This document shows positions 51,468 to 59,908 of a DNA stretch of 64,000 nt, piece after piece (within the stretch, counting starts at the first letter, position 1; every line of letters begins with the position of its first letter). Source of the DNA: Patescibacteria group bacterium (GTDB lineage Bacteria > Patescibacteriota > Patescibacteriia > Patescibacteriales > Patescibacteriaceae); contig JAQWEL010000003.1 of assembly GCA_028704945.1 (NCBI GenBank), forward strand, positions 72,037 to 136,036, given 5' to 3'. A program made the position numbers and the translations under genes. The notes beneath the pieces are model-generated. The model did not search any database, was not told the DNA's origin, and was given only the letters and a program-made list of their open reading frames with translations.

Positions 51468-54400
51468 ATGAATGAAGATTTTAAAGAAAAAAACAACGAT
51501 GTCCGTGAGCAAAAGAATTCCGATCATTTATATTTAGAAAAGCTTGAATTCAATCCCGAACTCAGAAAAAATTGGCTAAACTTTTTTATTGTTAATTTTC
51601 GTGTAGTTATTTTGATGATTATATTGTTAACCGGCATTGGCTTATATTCGTTTTTTGTTTTACCCAGAGAATCTAATCCTGAAGTTAAAATTCCGATAGC
51701 CTTAGTGATGACCACTTATCCCGGCGCATCGCCAGCCGATGTAGAAGAATTAGTGACTAAAAAAATCGAAACCGGTATTTCTGGCATTAAAAATATCAAA
51801 AAAGTTACTTCAAAATCAATGAACTCTGTTTCAGCAATTACAGTTGAATTTGATGCTAAGGCCAACTTGGATGACTCGATTAGAAAATTACGCGACCAAG
51901 TTACTACTGTTCAAAAAAATTTACCGGCCGACGCCAACGAACCGTTTGTTAAAGAAATATCTTTAGATGATACACCAATTTGGACAGCTTCTTTAACCGG
52001 ACCTTATGACGGTCTAACTATGAGAAAATTTGCCGAAGATATCCAGGATGAACTGGAAAAAATACCAGGTGTCCGCGAAGTTTTGTTGTCGGGAGGAGAT
52101 GAAACTGAAATTGAAGTAGCTTATGATCCAGAAAAATTAATACAATATAATATTTCAGCTGATAGCGCTAACCAATTAATTAAGGCTTCAAATTTAGCAA
52201 TTCCGGCCGGTTCCTTTGACGGTCAGCAGTTTATTTATCCCATCAGAGTTGATTCTAAAAGTTATACTGCTGAAGATATTGCTAAAATTCCCCTATTCCA
52301 TTCAGATGACGGCGCGATTGTAATACTTAAAGATATTGCCAGTGTTAAAGAGAAGGCTATTAAAAAGACAGTTTATTCCAGATTATCAACCAATGGGCAA
52401 AAACCAAACGATTCTATTACCATTGAAATTGTTAAAAAAACAGGCTCGTCTATTATTGATACTATTGATACTGCGGATAAAAAGGTGGCTGAGATGCTTA
52501 AAACCATGCCTCAAGGGATAGAATATTCAGTTATTACCGATCAAGGAAAAACCATTAATGACGATTTCAATCGCCTAACTCATGATTTTATTCTAACCAT
52601 TGTCTTAGTTGGTCTAATCTTGTTTTTAATAGTTGGTTTTAAAGAAGCTTTGGTAGCTGGTTTAGCTGTGCCTTTAGTATTTTTTGCTACTTTTGGCATT
52701 ATGTTGTCCACTGGTATTTCTTTAAACTTTTTATCAATCTTTTCTTTAATACTCGCTTTAGGCTTATTAGTTGATGATGCTATTGTTGTAGTTAGCGCTA
52801 CTAAGCAGTATTTAAAGACTGGCAAATTTACGCCTGAAGAAGCTGTGCTTTTGGTTCTTAATGATTTTAAAGTCGTTTTAACCACTACCACCTTAACTAC
52901 TGTTTGGGCGTTTTTACCGCTATTAATGTCGACCGGCATTATCGGTGAATATATCAAATCTATTCCAATTACAGTTTCTGTAACTTTATTATCTTCATTG
53001 TTAATTGCTTTGATGATTAATCACCCCTTAGCAGCCGTGTTAGAGCGTATCCGTTTAACTAGAAATATGTTTAGAGGTTATTTGGTAGGAATAATTGTTA
53101 TCACCTCTTTAATTATCAATTTTTCCGGAAATCTGTTTGTCAAAATAATTACTGGAATTATTGCCTTATTCTTAATTTCATTGTTAATTAGATGGTATTT
53201 AAGGTCGGGCAAGCAAAAATTAATCGCTAATGAACAGTTGGTTGAATTGGAATGGCGTGATGATAATCTTATTAAAGAAAAATTAAAAAACCAATCAAGC
53301 CATGAGAATGATAATCTGTGGACAAAATTAATGCATGGCATTATCCATTTTGATGTTTTGCTGCCGATATATGAAAAATATTTAAAAAAAATATTAGCCA
53401 CTAAAAAAACAAGGTTAACTACTATTTTTGTTACGCTTGGTTTGTTTATTTTGGCTATCGCTTTGCCGATAACCGGTATTATTCCAAGTGAGTTTTTTCC
53501 TGCTTCAAATTTAGATTATGTTTACATCAATATCGAAGCTCCGACTGGTTTAAAATTATCAGAGACCGATAAAATTATTAATCAGCTTGAAAATAAGCTA
53601 TTAAAATATAAAGAAATAAAAAATTTCACCACTATAGTAGGCGGCCAGTCAGGTTCAAGCCTTTCCTCCGGTTCTTCGAATTCAACTCACCTGTCGACCA
53701 TTATAGTAAATTTGGTTGATAAAAAAGATCGTCAGATTAAATCCTATGACTTAGCTGAAACATTTAGAAAAGATTTTGCTGACATAACTCAAGCTACGGT
53801 TACTGTTGAAGCACCACGTGGCGGCCCCCCGTCAGGTTCTGCCTTTGAAGCCAGAATTTACGGCGATGACTTGCAACAATTAGATAAAGTTGCTCGAGAT
53901 TTAAAGCCAACCTTAACAACCATACAAGGTGTTACTGATGTTAAAATATCACTTAAGCCTTCACCAGCTGATTATACCTTTACCTTAAATAAAGACAGAT
54001 TGGAGCTTTATAATTTAAATGCTGCCAGCGTTGGCGCTACTTTGCGCATGGCTATTGCCGGACTTGAAACCAGCACTATCTTACGCGATGGCAAAGAAAT
54101 TAAGATTATTGCCCGATTTGACGAATCTAAACTTTCTAATTTAGAAAGTATCCAAAATTTACAAATTCTGAACAACAAAAAGCAACCAGTTTTTATTAAA
54201 GATGTTGCTAAAATTGAATTAAAGCCATCGGTTGATACTATCACTAGAATTGATCAAAAAAGAGTAGTCTTGCTATCAGCTGGTGTTGATGGTAAAACCA
54301 GACCCCAGGCAGTTGTAGATGAATTTGAAAAAAGGATTAAGAAAGATTATAAATTGCCGGAAGGTTACTATATTAAATACGGCGGCGAAAATGAACAAAA

Positions 54401-54896
54401 CACTGAATCAGTTATGTCAATTGTCCGCGCCATGGCCGTGGCCGGTATATTAATCATTGCTACCTTAATTATTCAATTTAATTCATTCAAAAAAGCCTTA
54501 ATTGTTTTAGTCACTATTCCTTTGGCTTTAATCGGTGTATTTTTCGGTATGGCTGTTGCTGGTATAAATCTCAGTTTCCCGGGCCTTATCGGCATCTTAG
54601 CTTTATTCGGTATCGTGGTAAAAAATGCCATCATCTTAGTTGATAAAATAAATCTGAATATTAAATTTGGTATACCATTTAAAGACGCAATCATTGACGC
54701 TGGCAAATCAAGACTTGAAGCTATCTTTATAACTTCCATTTGTACTATTTTAGGTATTATACCAGTAACTTTATCTGACGAAACTTGGCAAGCGCTTGGT
54801 TCGGCGGTAATCTTCGGATTAATGCTTTCTTCTTTCTTTACTTTATTTATTGTACCAACTTTATATATGACTTTAGTTAAAGACAACGAAAGATAG
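51468..54896 (+). CDS. RND-family efflux pump permease (AcrB/MexB-like)
   Basis: 1142 residues. First helix about 41-58, then LPRESNPEVKIPIALVMTTY and YPGASPADVEELVTKKIE, hallmarks of HAE1-type pumps. The proton relay is present: GLLVDDAIVVVSATKQYL (two Asp, TM4) and FGIVVKNAIILVDKIN (Lys, TM10). Residues about 525-575 form an extra hydrophobic segment (LVGIIVITSLIINF) not usual in AcrB, followed by a charged linker. The porter domains are duplicated as expected. It starts five bases after the adaptor. No outer-membrane channel gene is nearby. Substrate unknown. Confidence 0.93.
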   Translation: MNEDFKEKNNDVREQKNSDHLYLEKLEFNPELRKNWLNFFIVNFRVVILMIILLTGIGLYSFFVLPRESNPEVKIPIALVMTTYPGASPADVEELVTKKIETGISGIKNIKKVTSKSMNSVSAITVEFDAKANLDDSIRKLRDQVTTVQKNLPADANEPFVKEISLDDTPIWTASLTGPYDGLTMRKFAEDIQDELEKIPGVREVLLSGGDETEIEVAYDPEKLIQYNISADSANQLIKASNLAIPAGSFDGQQFIYPIRVDSKSYTAEDIAKIPLFHSDDGAIVILKDIASVKEKAIKKTVYSRLSTNGQKPNDSITIEIVKKTGSSIIDTIDTADKKVAEMLKTMPQGIEYSVITDQGKTINDDFNRLTHDFILTIVLVGLILFLIVGFKEALVAGLAVPLVFFATFGIMLSTGISLNFLSIFSLILALGLLVDDAIVVVSATKQYLKTGKFTPEEAVLLVLNDFKVVLTTTTLTTVWAFLPLLMSTGIIGEYIKSIPITVSVTLLSSLLIALMINHPLAAVLERIRLTRNMFRGYLVGIIVITSLIINFSGNLFVKIITGIIALFLISLLIRWYLRSGKQKLIANEQLVELEWRDDNLIKEKLKNQSSHENDNLWTKLMHGIIHFDVLLPIYEKYLKKILATKKTRLTTIFVTLGLFILAIALPITGIIPSEFFPASNLDYVYINIEAPTGLKLSETDKIINQLENKLLKYKEIKNFTTIVGGQSGSSLSSGSSNSTHLSTIIVNLVDKKDRQIKSYDLAETFRKDFADITQATVTVEAPRGGPPSGSAFEARIYGDDLQQLDKVARDLKPTLTTIQGVTDVKISLKPSPADYTFTLNKDRLELYNLNAASVGATLRMAIAGLETSTILRDGKEIKIIARFDESKLSNLESIQNLQILNNKKQPVFIKDVAKIELKPSVDTITRIDQKRVVLLSAGVDGKTRPQAVVDEFEKRIKKDYKLPEGYYIKYGGENEQNTESVMSIVRAMAVAGILIIATLIIQFNSFKKALIVLVTIPLALIGVFFGMAVAGINLSFPGLIGILALFGIVVKNAIILVDKINLNIKFGIPFKDAIIDAGKSRLEAIFITSICTILGIIPVTLSDETWQALGSAVIFGLMLSSFFTLFIVPTLYMTLVKDNER

Positions 54897-54899
54897 TTT

Positions 54900-54941
54900 A
54901 GTAACATAAAACAGGGCCTAAACACCCTGTTTTATGTTACT
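54900..54941 (+). terminator. Terminator-like hairpin of the efflux operon
   Basis: Perfect 17-bp arms (54900-54916 and 54925-54941; core ACAGGG/CCCTGT) with an 8-nt loop. The T-run behind it is weak (CTGTTTTG). It overlaps the last codons of the minus-strand cysteine-rich ORF. Confidence 0.65.
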
Positions 54942-55089
54942 CTGTTTTGTTATCGGCGATTTTTCTTTTCTCAGAACAACCGCATTGACAATCACTTGAG
55001 CATTCGCAGCAATAAACGCAAAGCTCTGGATTGCACTGGCATTTAACGCCATCAGTTAATGGCATGCCGCATTTGCATAAATCATCCAT
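54937..55089 (-). CDS. Metallothionein-like small cysteine-rich protein
   Basis: 50 codons from the ATG at 55089 to TAA. It contains 11 cysteines arranged in CxC and CC pairs (MDDLCKCGMPLTDG; CQC; CVYCCECSSDC; QCGC) and a charged tail. The spacing suits metal thiolate clusters as in metallothioneins; homology is not claimed. It follows dus on the same strand by 48 bases, and a small hairpin (CTTTTAC 55105-55111 / GTAAAAG 55116-55122) sits just upstream of the ATG. It reads convergently with the RND pump. Confidence 0.6.
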   Translation of the reverse strand: MDDLCKCGMPLTDGVKCQCNPELCVYCCECSSDCQCGCSEKRKIADNKTE

Positions 55090-55137
55090 AATTTTACATT
55101 AGTTCTTTTACACAAGTAAAAGATAATAATGATTTTA

Positions 55138-56106
55138 TTATAGCATAAATTGATAATCATGAACAAATTTTAAAACATCTTCGTAATTATTTATTTTAAC
55201 CGCGGCCATTCTCATCTCTTTAGCCTTAGGTAGGCCGCTAACATACCAAGCTAAGTGTTTCCTGAATTCTATAAACCAAGCGTTATCTGCAGCTACTAAT
55301 TGAGCATGTTTTAAAATAGTCTCAAAAATTAATTTTCTATCAATATTAAAATTATCATCCTTTAACATTTTGAAAAGCCATGGCTTACCTAAAATACCTC
55401 GCGCTAAGCCCGCGCCATCCGCATTAGTTTTAGTCATTATTTTATTATAACTATTTTTATCAACAATTCCCCCGTTAGCTATCACTACGCCATTAAAATA
55501 ATCTTTTATTGCTTTAATGGCTTCAAAATCAACCCCACCCATAAAGCCCTCTTTGAGACTGCGGCCATGCACCATAACTGCTTGAATCGGTAAACCTTCC
55601 ATCTCTTTTAAAAAATCAATCGCTTGGATTGCGCCAGCCGATTTTCTAATCTTAATAGAAACCGGCAAATCCGTATTATCGATTACGGCCTTAATACAAT
55701 CTTTAGCTACCTTCACATTTTGAAATAAACCGGCGCCAGAACCAGTGTTTAATACTTTTGAAGCCGGGCAACCCAAATTTATATCAATGCCGGCCGGCTT
55801 ATGATAATTCATTACATCTAATGATGCAGCAAATTTTTCATCGGTTATTCTTTGAATAGCTAGAGCAAAATGTTTTGGTTCGGAACCAAATAATTGAATA
55901 ACTAAATTATTTTCTTGACTATCTGAGCGAACTAATTCCAAAGTTTTTTTAGGTTGATAACTTAAAGCGGCAGCGCTAGCCATTTCACTATAAATTACGT
56001 CAGCGCCAAAATCTTGGCAAATTGAACGAAACGGCATATCAGTAATGCCGGCCAAAGGAGCTAATGCTAAAAAATTTTTATTTAATTTTCGCCAAAAATT
56101 ATTCAT
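55138..56106 (-). CDS. dus: tRNA-dihydrouridine synthase (DusB-like)
   Basis: 322 residues, FMN-binding TIM barrel. Motifs: APLAGITDMPFRSICQDFGA, IDINLGCPASKV with the catalytic Cys, PVSIKIRKSAG, MVHGRSLKEGF, VIANGGI and GAGLARGILGKPWLF. It reduces uridines to dihydrouridine in tRNA D-loops. Length and motifs are normal; the subfamily (DusB) is a best guess. It has its own promoter and may carry the small cysteine-rich gene behind it. Confidence 0.94.
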   Translation of the reverse strand: MNNFWRKLNKNFLALAPLAGITDMPFRSICQDFGADVIYSEMASAAALSYQPKKTLELVRSDSQENNLVIQLFGSEPKHFALAIQRITDEKFAASLDVMNYHKPAGIDINLGCPASKVLNTGSGAGLFQNVKVAKDCIKAVIDNTDLPVSIKIRKSAGAIQAIDFLKEMEGLPIQAVMVHGRSLKEGFMGGVDFEAIKAIKDYFNGVVIANGGIVDKNSYNKIMTKTNADGAGLARGILGKPWLFKMLKDDNFNIDRKLIFETILKHAQLVAADNAWFIEFRKHLAWYVSGLPKAKEMRMAAVKINNYEDVLKFVHDYQFML

Positions 56107-56137
56107 TTACTTGACTTTTTATTAAAAATATGCTAAT

Positions 56138-56166
56138 AATATATACAATATATTATATTTTGTCAA
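56138..56166 (-). promoter_or_regulatory. dus promoter
   Basis: Minus strand TTGACA (56166-56161), 17 bp, TATATT (56143-56138); divergent from the promoter at 56171-56199. Confidence 0.75.
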
Positions 56167-56170
56167 TTAT

Positions 56171-56199
56171 TTGACGTCTAATAAAGAGTATAATAAAAT
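56171..56199 (+). promoter_or_regulatory. Promoter of the 169-residue orphan gene
   Basis: TTGACG (56171-56176), 17 bp, TAAAAT (56194-56199), the same two boxes and spacing as at 944-972. Confidence 0.6.
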
Positions 56200-56237
56200 A
56201 ATTAGGTTCTTTAAACAATTTAAAACAAGGAGTTATA

Positions 56238-56747
56238 ATGACGGCAAAACCAACAGAAACCATTCTCAAATGGCACGGTGACGAGAGCGTGATTGAAGCA
56301 CAAATCGATCAAGGCAGGGTTACTATCAGGAATAAGCAAATGTTTAATATCGACTGCAACATAGCGGGCATTGAACCAGGACCTTATTTTGGACAAGTCA
56401 GGGGTATTGTTGAAAATACTTGTGATATACCCAAAATAGCCAGACGCTTAAGATTAAAAAAGACTGACATACCTGAAGTAGAAGTTATCAATCCTTACTG
56501 CGAGAGCAATAATCTCAAAGAAGCAGATAACAATTCATTTCGTCTAATTGTCTGGATTGGCAAAAAAAATCGTGAATTTGATGAAAACCTTGAAGATGAG
56601 GGTAGCTATTTCGTAGTTTCGCCCTTACTGCTCGTAAGTGAATTATCCATCTTTAACGTTGCTAAGCCAACAGATAATAAACAAGGACCAAAAATCAGTG
56701 AATCAATCAGCACTACTCGATATACTCGAGAAGTAAAAATTGCTTAA
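56238..56747 (+). CDS. Hypothetical soluble protein
   Basis: 169 residues, starting MTAKPTETILKWHGDESVIE. It has no membrane segment and two cysteines near residues 40 and 62, and contains a beta-rich middle (FRLIVWIGKKNREF). I recognise no family. A proper Shine-Dalgarno, AAGGAG, lies seven bases before the ATG. It is a one-gene unit with its own promoter and terminator, like the other orphans at 41317-41863 and 61145-62702. Confidence 0.65.
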   Translation: MTAKPTETILKWHGDESVIEAQIDQGRVTIRNKQMFNIDCNIAGIEPGPYFGQVRGIVENTCDIPKIARRLRLKKTDIPEVEVINPYCESNNLKEADNNSFRLIVWIGKKNREFDENLEDEGSYFVVSPLLLVSELSIFNVAKPTDNKQGPKISESISTTRYTREVKIA

Positions 56748-56764
56748 AAATGACTTCTGTTACA

Positions 56765-56792
56765 AAACCCCGGATTTTATAATTCGGGGTTT
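56765..56792. terminator. Bidirectional terminator
   Basis: AAACCCCG (56765-56772) pairs with CGGGGTTT (56785-56792). It lies between convergent ends of the orphan gene and cysS. Confidence 0.75.
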
Positions 56793-56813
56793 ATTTTAAA
56801 ATATAAACTTTAT

Positions 56814-58202
56814 TTATTTTTTCCTGATTTTAGTAGCTTCTTTACTGTCTTCAACCAAATAGCCAAGCGCTAAGAGCTGGTCACGCAAAGAATCAGACTC
56901 AAGCCAATTCTTATTTTTTCTGGCCTGAAGACGCAATTCAAACACTGTTTTAATCTCTGGCGGTAAATTATTAACATCAATTTCTAAAGAATCTTTGAGT
57001 TTAAGCCCTAAAACTTTATCAAAATCGAACACAGTCGCCAATTTATCGTTATCACTTAAATCTGATTTAAGTAAATCAAATAAAACCGCCAAGCCTTCAG
57101 CTATATTCAGATCATCATTAATCGCTTGTCTAAATTTAGTTTGCCATTCTTCACTTATTTCTCCCTCAGAGAAACTAAGCGCGGCTAATTGGCTTTTAAG
57201 CTTAGCATAGCCTAACGCCGCATTATCAATAATGTCGTCAGAATACTCCATTGGCTTGCGATAATGCACTGATAGGGCGCTAAAACGATAAACCAGGGGG
57301 TCTATTCCCCTTTCAAGTAAAGCTTTTTCCACTGTCAAAAAATTACCCTCAGATTTAGCCATTTTTTTACCGCCGGCAATATTTAAAAATGCGCCATGCA
57401 ACCAATAATTAAAAAACGGTTTGCCAGTGGCTGCCTCAGATTGAGCAATCTCGTTAGTATGATGAATATTAATATGATCAATCCCGCCACAGTGAATATC
57501 TAAATTATCGCCAAGATATTTCATGCTCATGGCCGAACATTCAATGTGCCAGCCCGGGAAACCTTTACCCCACGGGCTATCCCATTCCATCTGCCTTACA
57601 GTATCTTGGGGAGAAAATTTCCATAAAGCAAAATCAGTTATATTTCTTTTTTCATTATTCACTTCCACCCTAGCCCCTTCTCGCAAGTCCTCCAACGGCA
57701 GGTGCGATAACTTATTGTAATGTTCAAATTTAGACGTATCAAAATAAACACCATCAGAAGTATTGTAAGTATAACCCTTAGTTTCTAAAATTTTTATCAA
57801 TTCAATTTGCTCCTTAATATTCTCGGTCGCCTTACACCAAACATCCGGCTCTATAATATTTAAATGTTTTAAATCACTTTTAAAAGCCTGAGTATAATAA
57901 TCAGCAATTTCCCAAGCATTTTTACCTTCACGTTGAGCGCCTTTTTCCATTTTATCTTCGCCATTGTCAGCATCATCAGTCAAATGTCCGACATCAGTAA
58001 TGTTCATAACATGCTTAACCTCAAAGCCATTATAGATCAGCGTTCTTTTCAAAACATCTTCAAAAATATAAGTTCGCAAATTACCCAAGTGGGCAAAATT
58101 ATAAACAGTCGGTCCGCAAGTATAAAGACCGACTTTTTTATTATCGATTGTTTTAAACTCCTCCTTAGTTCTTGTCAGAGTATTATATAAAGATATGTTC
58201 AT
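56814..58202 (-). CDS. cysS: Cysteinyl-tRNA synthetase
   Basis: 462 residues, class I. KKVGLYTCGPTVYNFAHLGN holds the zinc Cys and the HIGH-type motif FAHLGN. GWHIECSAM and CGGIDHINIHHTNEIAQSEA give the other zinc ligands. KKMAKSEGNF is the KMSKS loop (A for S, common). It charges tRNA-Cys. It lies 45 bases after mtaB on the same strand, probably in one transcript. Confidence 0.97.
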   Translation of the reverse strand: MNISLYNTLTRTKEEFKTIDNKKVGLYTCGPTVYNFAHLGNLRTYIFEDVLKRTLIYNGFEVKHVMNITDVGHLTDDADNGEDKMEKGAQREGKNAWEIADYYTQAFKSDLKHLNIIEPDVWCKATENIKEQIELIKILETKGYTYNTSDGVYFDTSKFEHYNKLSHLPLEDLREGARVEVNNEKRNITDFALWKFSPQDTVRQMEWDSPWGKGFPGWHIECSAMSMKYLGDNLDIHCGGIDHINIHHTNEIAQSEAATGKPFFNYWLHGAFLNIAGGKKMAKSEGNFLTVEKALLERGIDPLVYRFSALSVHYRKPMEYSDDIIDNAALGYAKLKSQLAALSFSEGEISEEWQTKFRQAINDDLNIAEGLAVLFDLLKSDLSDNDKLATVFDFDKVLGLKLKDSLEIDVNNLPPEIKTVFELRLQARKNKNWLESDSLRDQLLALGYLVEDSKEATKIRKK

Positions 58203-58247
58203 AGTATTATTTCTTATGATTTAAGTATACCAAGCTTATTTTAAATT

Positions 58248-59465
58248 TTAAAGACTTACTATTATTTTCTCGCCTAAACAGTGATTTTTTTCATCTTTAA
58301 CTTCAACATCAAAAAAATATTCAGTTTTGGCAAAATATTTACCAGCTCTTTTCCCGGTAATAATTCCTGGCAAATTTTTATTTAAAAATTTTTGATAAAA
58401 ATCTTTTTCTAAGCTAACCGATAATTCTCTCAATAATCTTGCTCTTTTCTTAATGACATCGGAACTATTTTGACCTGGCAAAGAAAAAGCCGGGGTTATT
58501 TCATGAGCAGAAAATGGAAAAACGTGAATTTTGCTAAATTTAATTTTTTTAACAAAAGCGCAAGTATCTTCAAAATCCTGATCTGTTTCCCCGGGAAAGC
58601 CGACGATAATATCAGTGGTGATAGCAAAATCAGGCATTAACTTCCTAATTTTATTAATCCTATCTTCAAAATAAGCAATCCGATAAGGCCGATTCATTAA
58701 TCTTAAAATTTTATCAGATCCAGACTGCAAGCTAATATGCAAATGTTTGGCTAATAAAAGATTTTTATAATATAAATCAATTAACTCGTCGCTTACTTCG
58801 GTAATTTCAATAGAACTTAAACGATATGGAATATTACCGCCCAAAGCTAACATTTTTTTTAATAAGCCGCTTAGATTGGTATTTGTTTCTTCGTCCTTAT
58901 ATAAACCAAGATGAATGCCAGTTAAGATGATTTCCGGATATTTTTTATCCACAGCCTTTTGCGTTTCGCCAAGAACCTCGTTCAATGGCCGGCTCCACAA
59001 CTTTCCTCTTGAATAAGGGATAATGCAATAAGAACAAAATTGTTCACAGCCATCTTGGACCTTAATCGTGTAGCGACTCCTATTAGAGGCAACTAATTCG
59101 GTATGCTTAATTAAACTTATTTTTTTTAAACTAAAATATTCAGCAATGGCTTGCGCTAAAATTTCCGGGTTCTTATCTGTTAAAACTAAATCAACTCCAA
59201 AATTTCTAAGATCATTACCATAAATTCTAGCCCAACAGCCAACCAAAATTAGCTTAGCTTTAGGATTATCTTTTTTAGCTAAAGCAAGCATTCTGGAGTT
59301 TTTATGTCCGGTAGCCTTAGTAACACTACAGGTATTAATAATCGCTAAATCGGCTCCGACATTAATTGGACTTAAGCCAAATTCTTTTAAATATATTTTT
59401 AAACGCTCGCTGTCATATTGATTGACTTTACAGCCAAGCGTATATATTTTAAAAGTTTTTATCAT
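58248..59465 (-). CDS. mtaB: tRNA t6A37 methylthiotransferase MtaB
   Basis: 405 residues of the MiaB/RimO/MtaB family. The N-terminal MTTase domain carries TLGCKVNQYDSERLK, IINTCSVTKATGHK and LVGCWAR with the three Cys of the auxiliary cluster. The radical-SAM motif is DGCEQFCSYCIIPYSRG. The C-terminus is a TRAM-like strand set. It turns t6A37 into ms2t6A in ANN-decoding tRNAs. The KVNQYDSE signature and length favour MtaB over MiaB. A terminator-like hairpin lies just upstream, and no promoter was seen between it and the ATG. Confidence 0.9.
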   Translation of the reverse strand: MIKTFKIYTLGCKVNQYDSERLKIYLKEFGLSPINVGADLAIINTCSVTKATGHKNSRMLALAKKDNPKAKLILVGCWARIYGNDLRNFGVDLVLTDKNPEILAQAIAEYFSLKKISLIKHTELVASNRSRYTIKVQDGCEQFCSYCIIPYSRGKLWSRPLNEVLGETQKAVDKKYPEIILTGIHLGLYKDEETNTNLSGLLKKMLALGGNIPYRLSSIEITEVSDELIDLYYKNLLLAKHLHISLQSGSDKILRLMNRPYRIAYFEDRINKIRKLMPDFAITTDIIVGFPGETDQDFEDTCAFVKKIKFSKIHVFPFSAHEITPAFSLPGQNSSDVIKKRARLLRELSVSLEKDFYQKFLNKNLPGIITGKRAGKYFAKTEYFFDVEVKDEKNHCLGEKIIVSL

Positions 59466-59476
59466 AAATTTTTTAT

Positions 59477-59501
59477 AAAAAAAGACGAAATAAATCGTCT
59501 T
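59477..59501 (-). terminator. Terminator downstream of the tRNA genes
   Basis: Minus strand AAGACGA (59501-59495) pairs with TCGTCTT (59488-59482), followed by seven T. It lies between tRNA-Thr and mtaB. Confidence 0.75.
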
Positions 59502-59510
59502 GAAAAAATG

Positions 59511-59583
59511 AGCCGTCTGTCGGGCTCGGACCGACGACCTACGGTTTACAAAACCGTTGCTCTACCAACTGAGCTAAGACGGC
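59511..59583 (-). tRNA. tRNA-Thr (anticodon UGU)
   Basis: 73 bases with full cloverleaf. Acceptor GCCGTCT/AGACGGC, D-arm GCTC...GAGC with GG in the loop, anticodon loop TTTGTAA with UGU at 59550-59548, T-stem GTCGG/CCGAC. No CCA is encoded. Two oddities: the T-loop reads TCCGAGC, so position 55 is C and not the near-universal U, and the discriminator base is U. Confidence 0.93.
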
Positions 59584-59600
59584 AGTAGTGATTATACCAA

Positions 59601-59673
59601 CTGCCTGCCCGCAGTGCTAAGTACACAGCTTATGCAGGCGGGCCTGTCCGCCTCGGGTGGAAGCTAAGACGGC
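59601..59673. repeat. GC-rich palindromic spacer with a tRNA fragment
   Basis: A block much richer in GC than its surroundings, with GCCTGC (59603-59608) and GCAGGC (59634-59639) able to pair. It ends with AGCTAAGACGGC (59662-59673), an exact 12-base copy of the 5' end of the adjacent tRNA-Thr (59572-59583). Confidence 0.5.
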
Positions 59674-59691
59674 TGGTATGTTAAAAATCAG

Positions 59692-59764
59692 TGCGCTGTA
59701 CTGGATTCGAACCAGTGACCTTCTGCTTAAAAGGCAGCTGCTCTACCGACTGAGCTAACAGCGC
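59692..59764 (-). tRNA. tRNA-Lys (anticodon UUU)
   Basis: 73 bases. Acceptor GCGCTGT/ACAGCGC, normal D-arm, anticodon loop CTTTTAA with UUU at 59731-59729, T-arm ACTGG-TTCGAAT-CCAGT, discriminator A. CCA not encoded. It is followed by the tRNA-Thr on the same strand. Confidence 0.95.
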
Positions 59765-59789
59765 AAAATTACCATTTAAAACAAAAATT

Positions 59790-59817
59790 AAAATCGCCAA
59801 AAAATTCAGGCAATTTT
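59790..59817 (-). terminator. Terminator-like hairpin after the pilin pair
   Basis: Minus strand AAAATTGCC (59817-59809) pairs with GGCGATTTT (59798-59790) with one mismatch; a T-rich stretch follows. It lies between the pilin genes and tRNA-Lys. Confidence 0.5.
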
Positions 59818-59908
59818 ACAAAGGTATAATAACATATAACTATATAAATATCAAGACCTTATAAAGACTATTTTTTGTGGCTATTTATTAACTTATTTTA
59901 AACAAATT

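Noticed and set aside
59584-59691. Integration site of a mobile element in tRNA-Thr
   Set aside because: The 12-base direct repeat matches the 5' end of the tRNA and spans only about 90 bases with no integrase; typical att sites use the 3' half.
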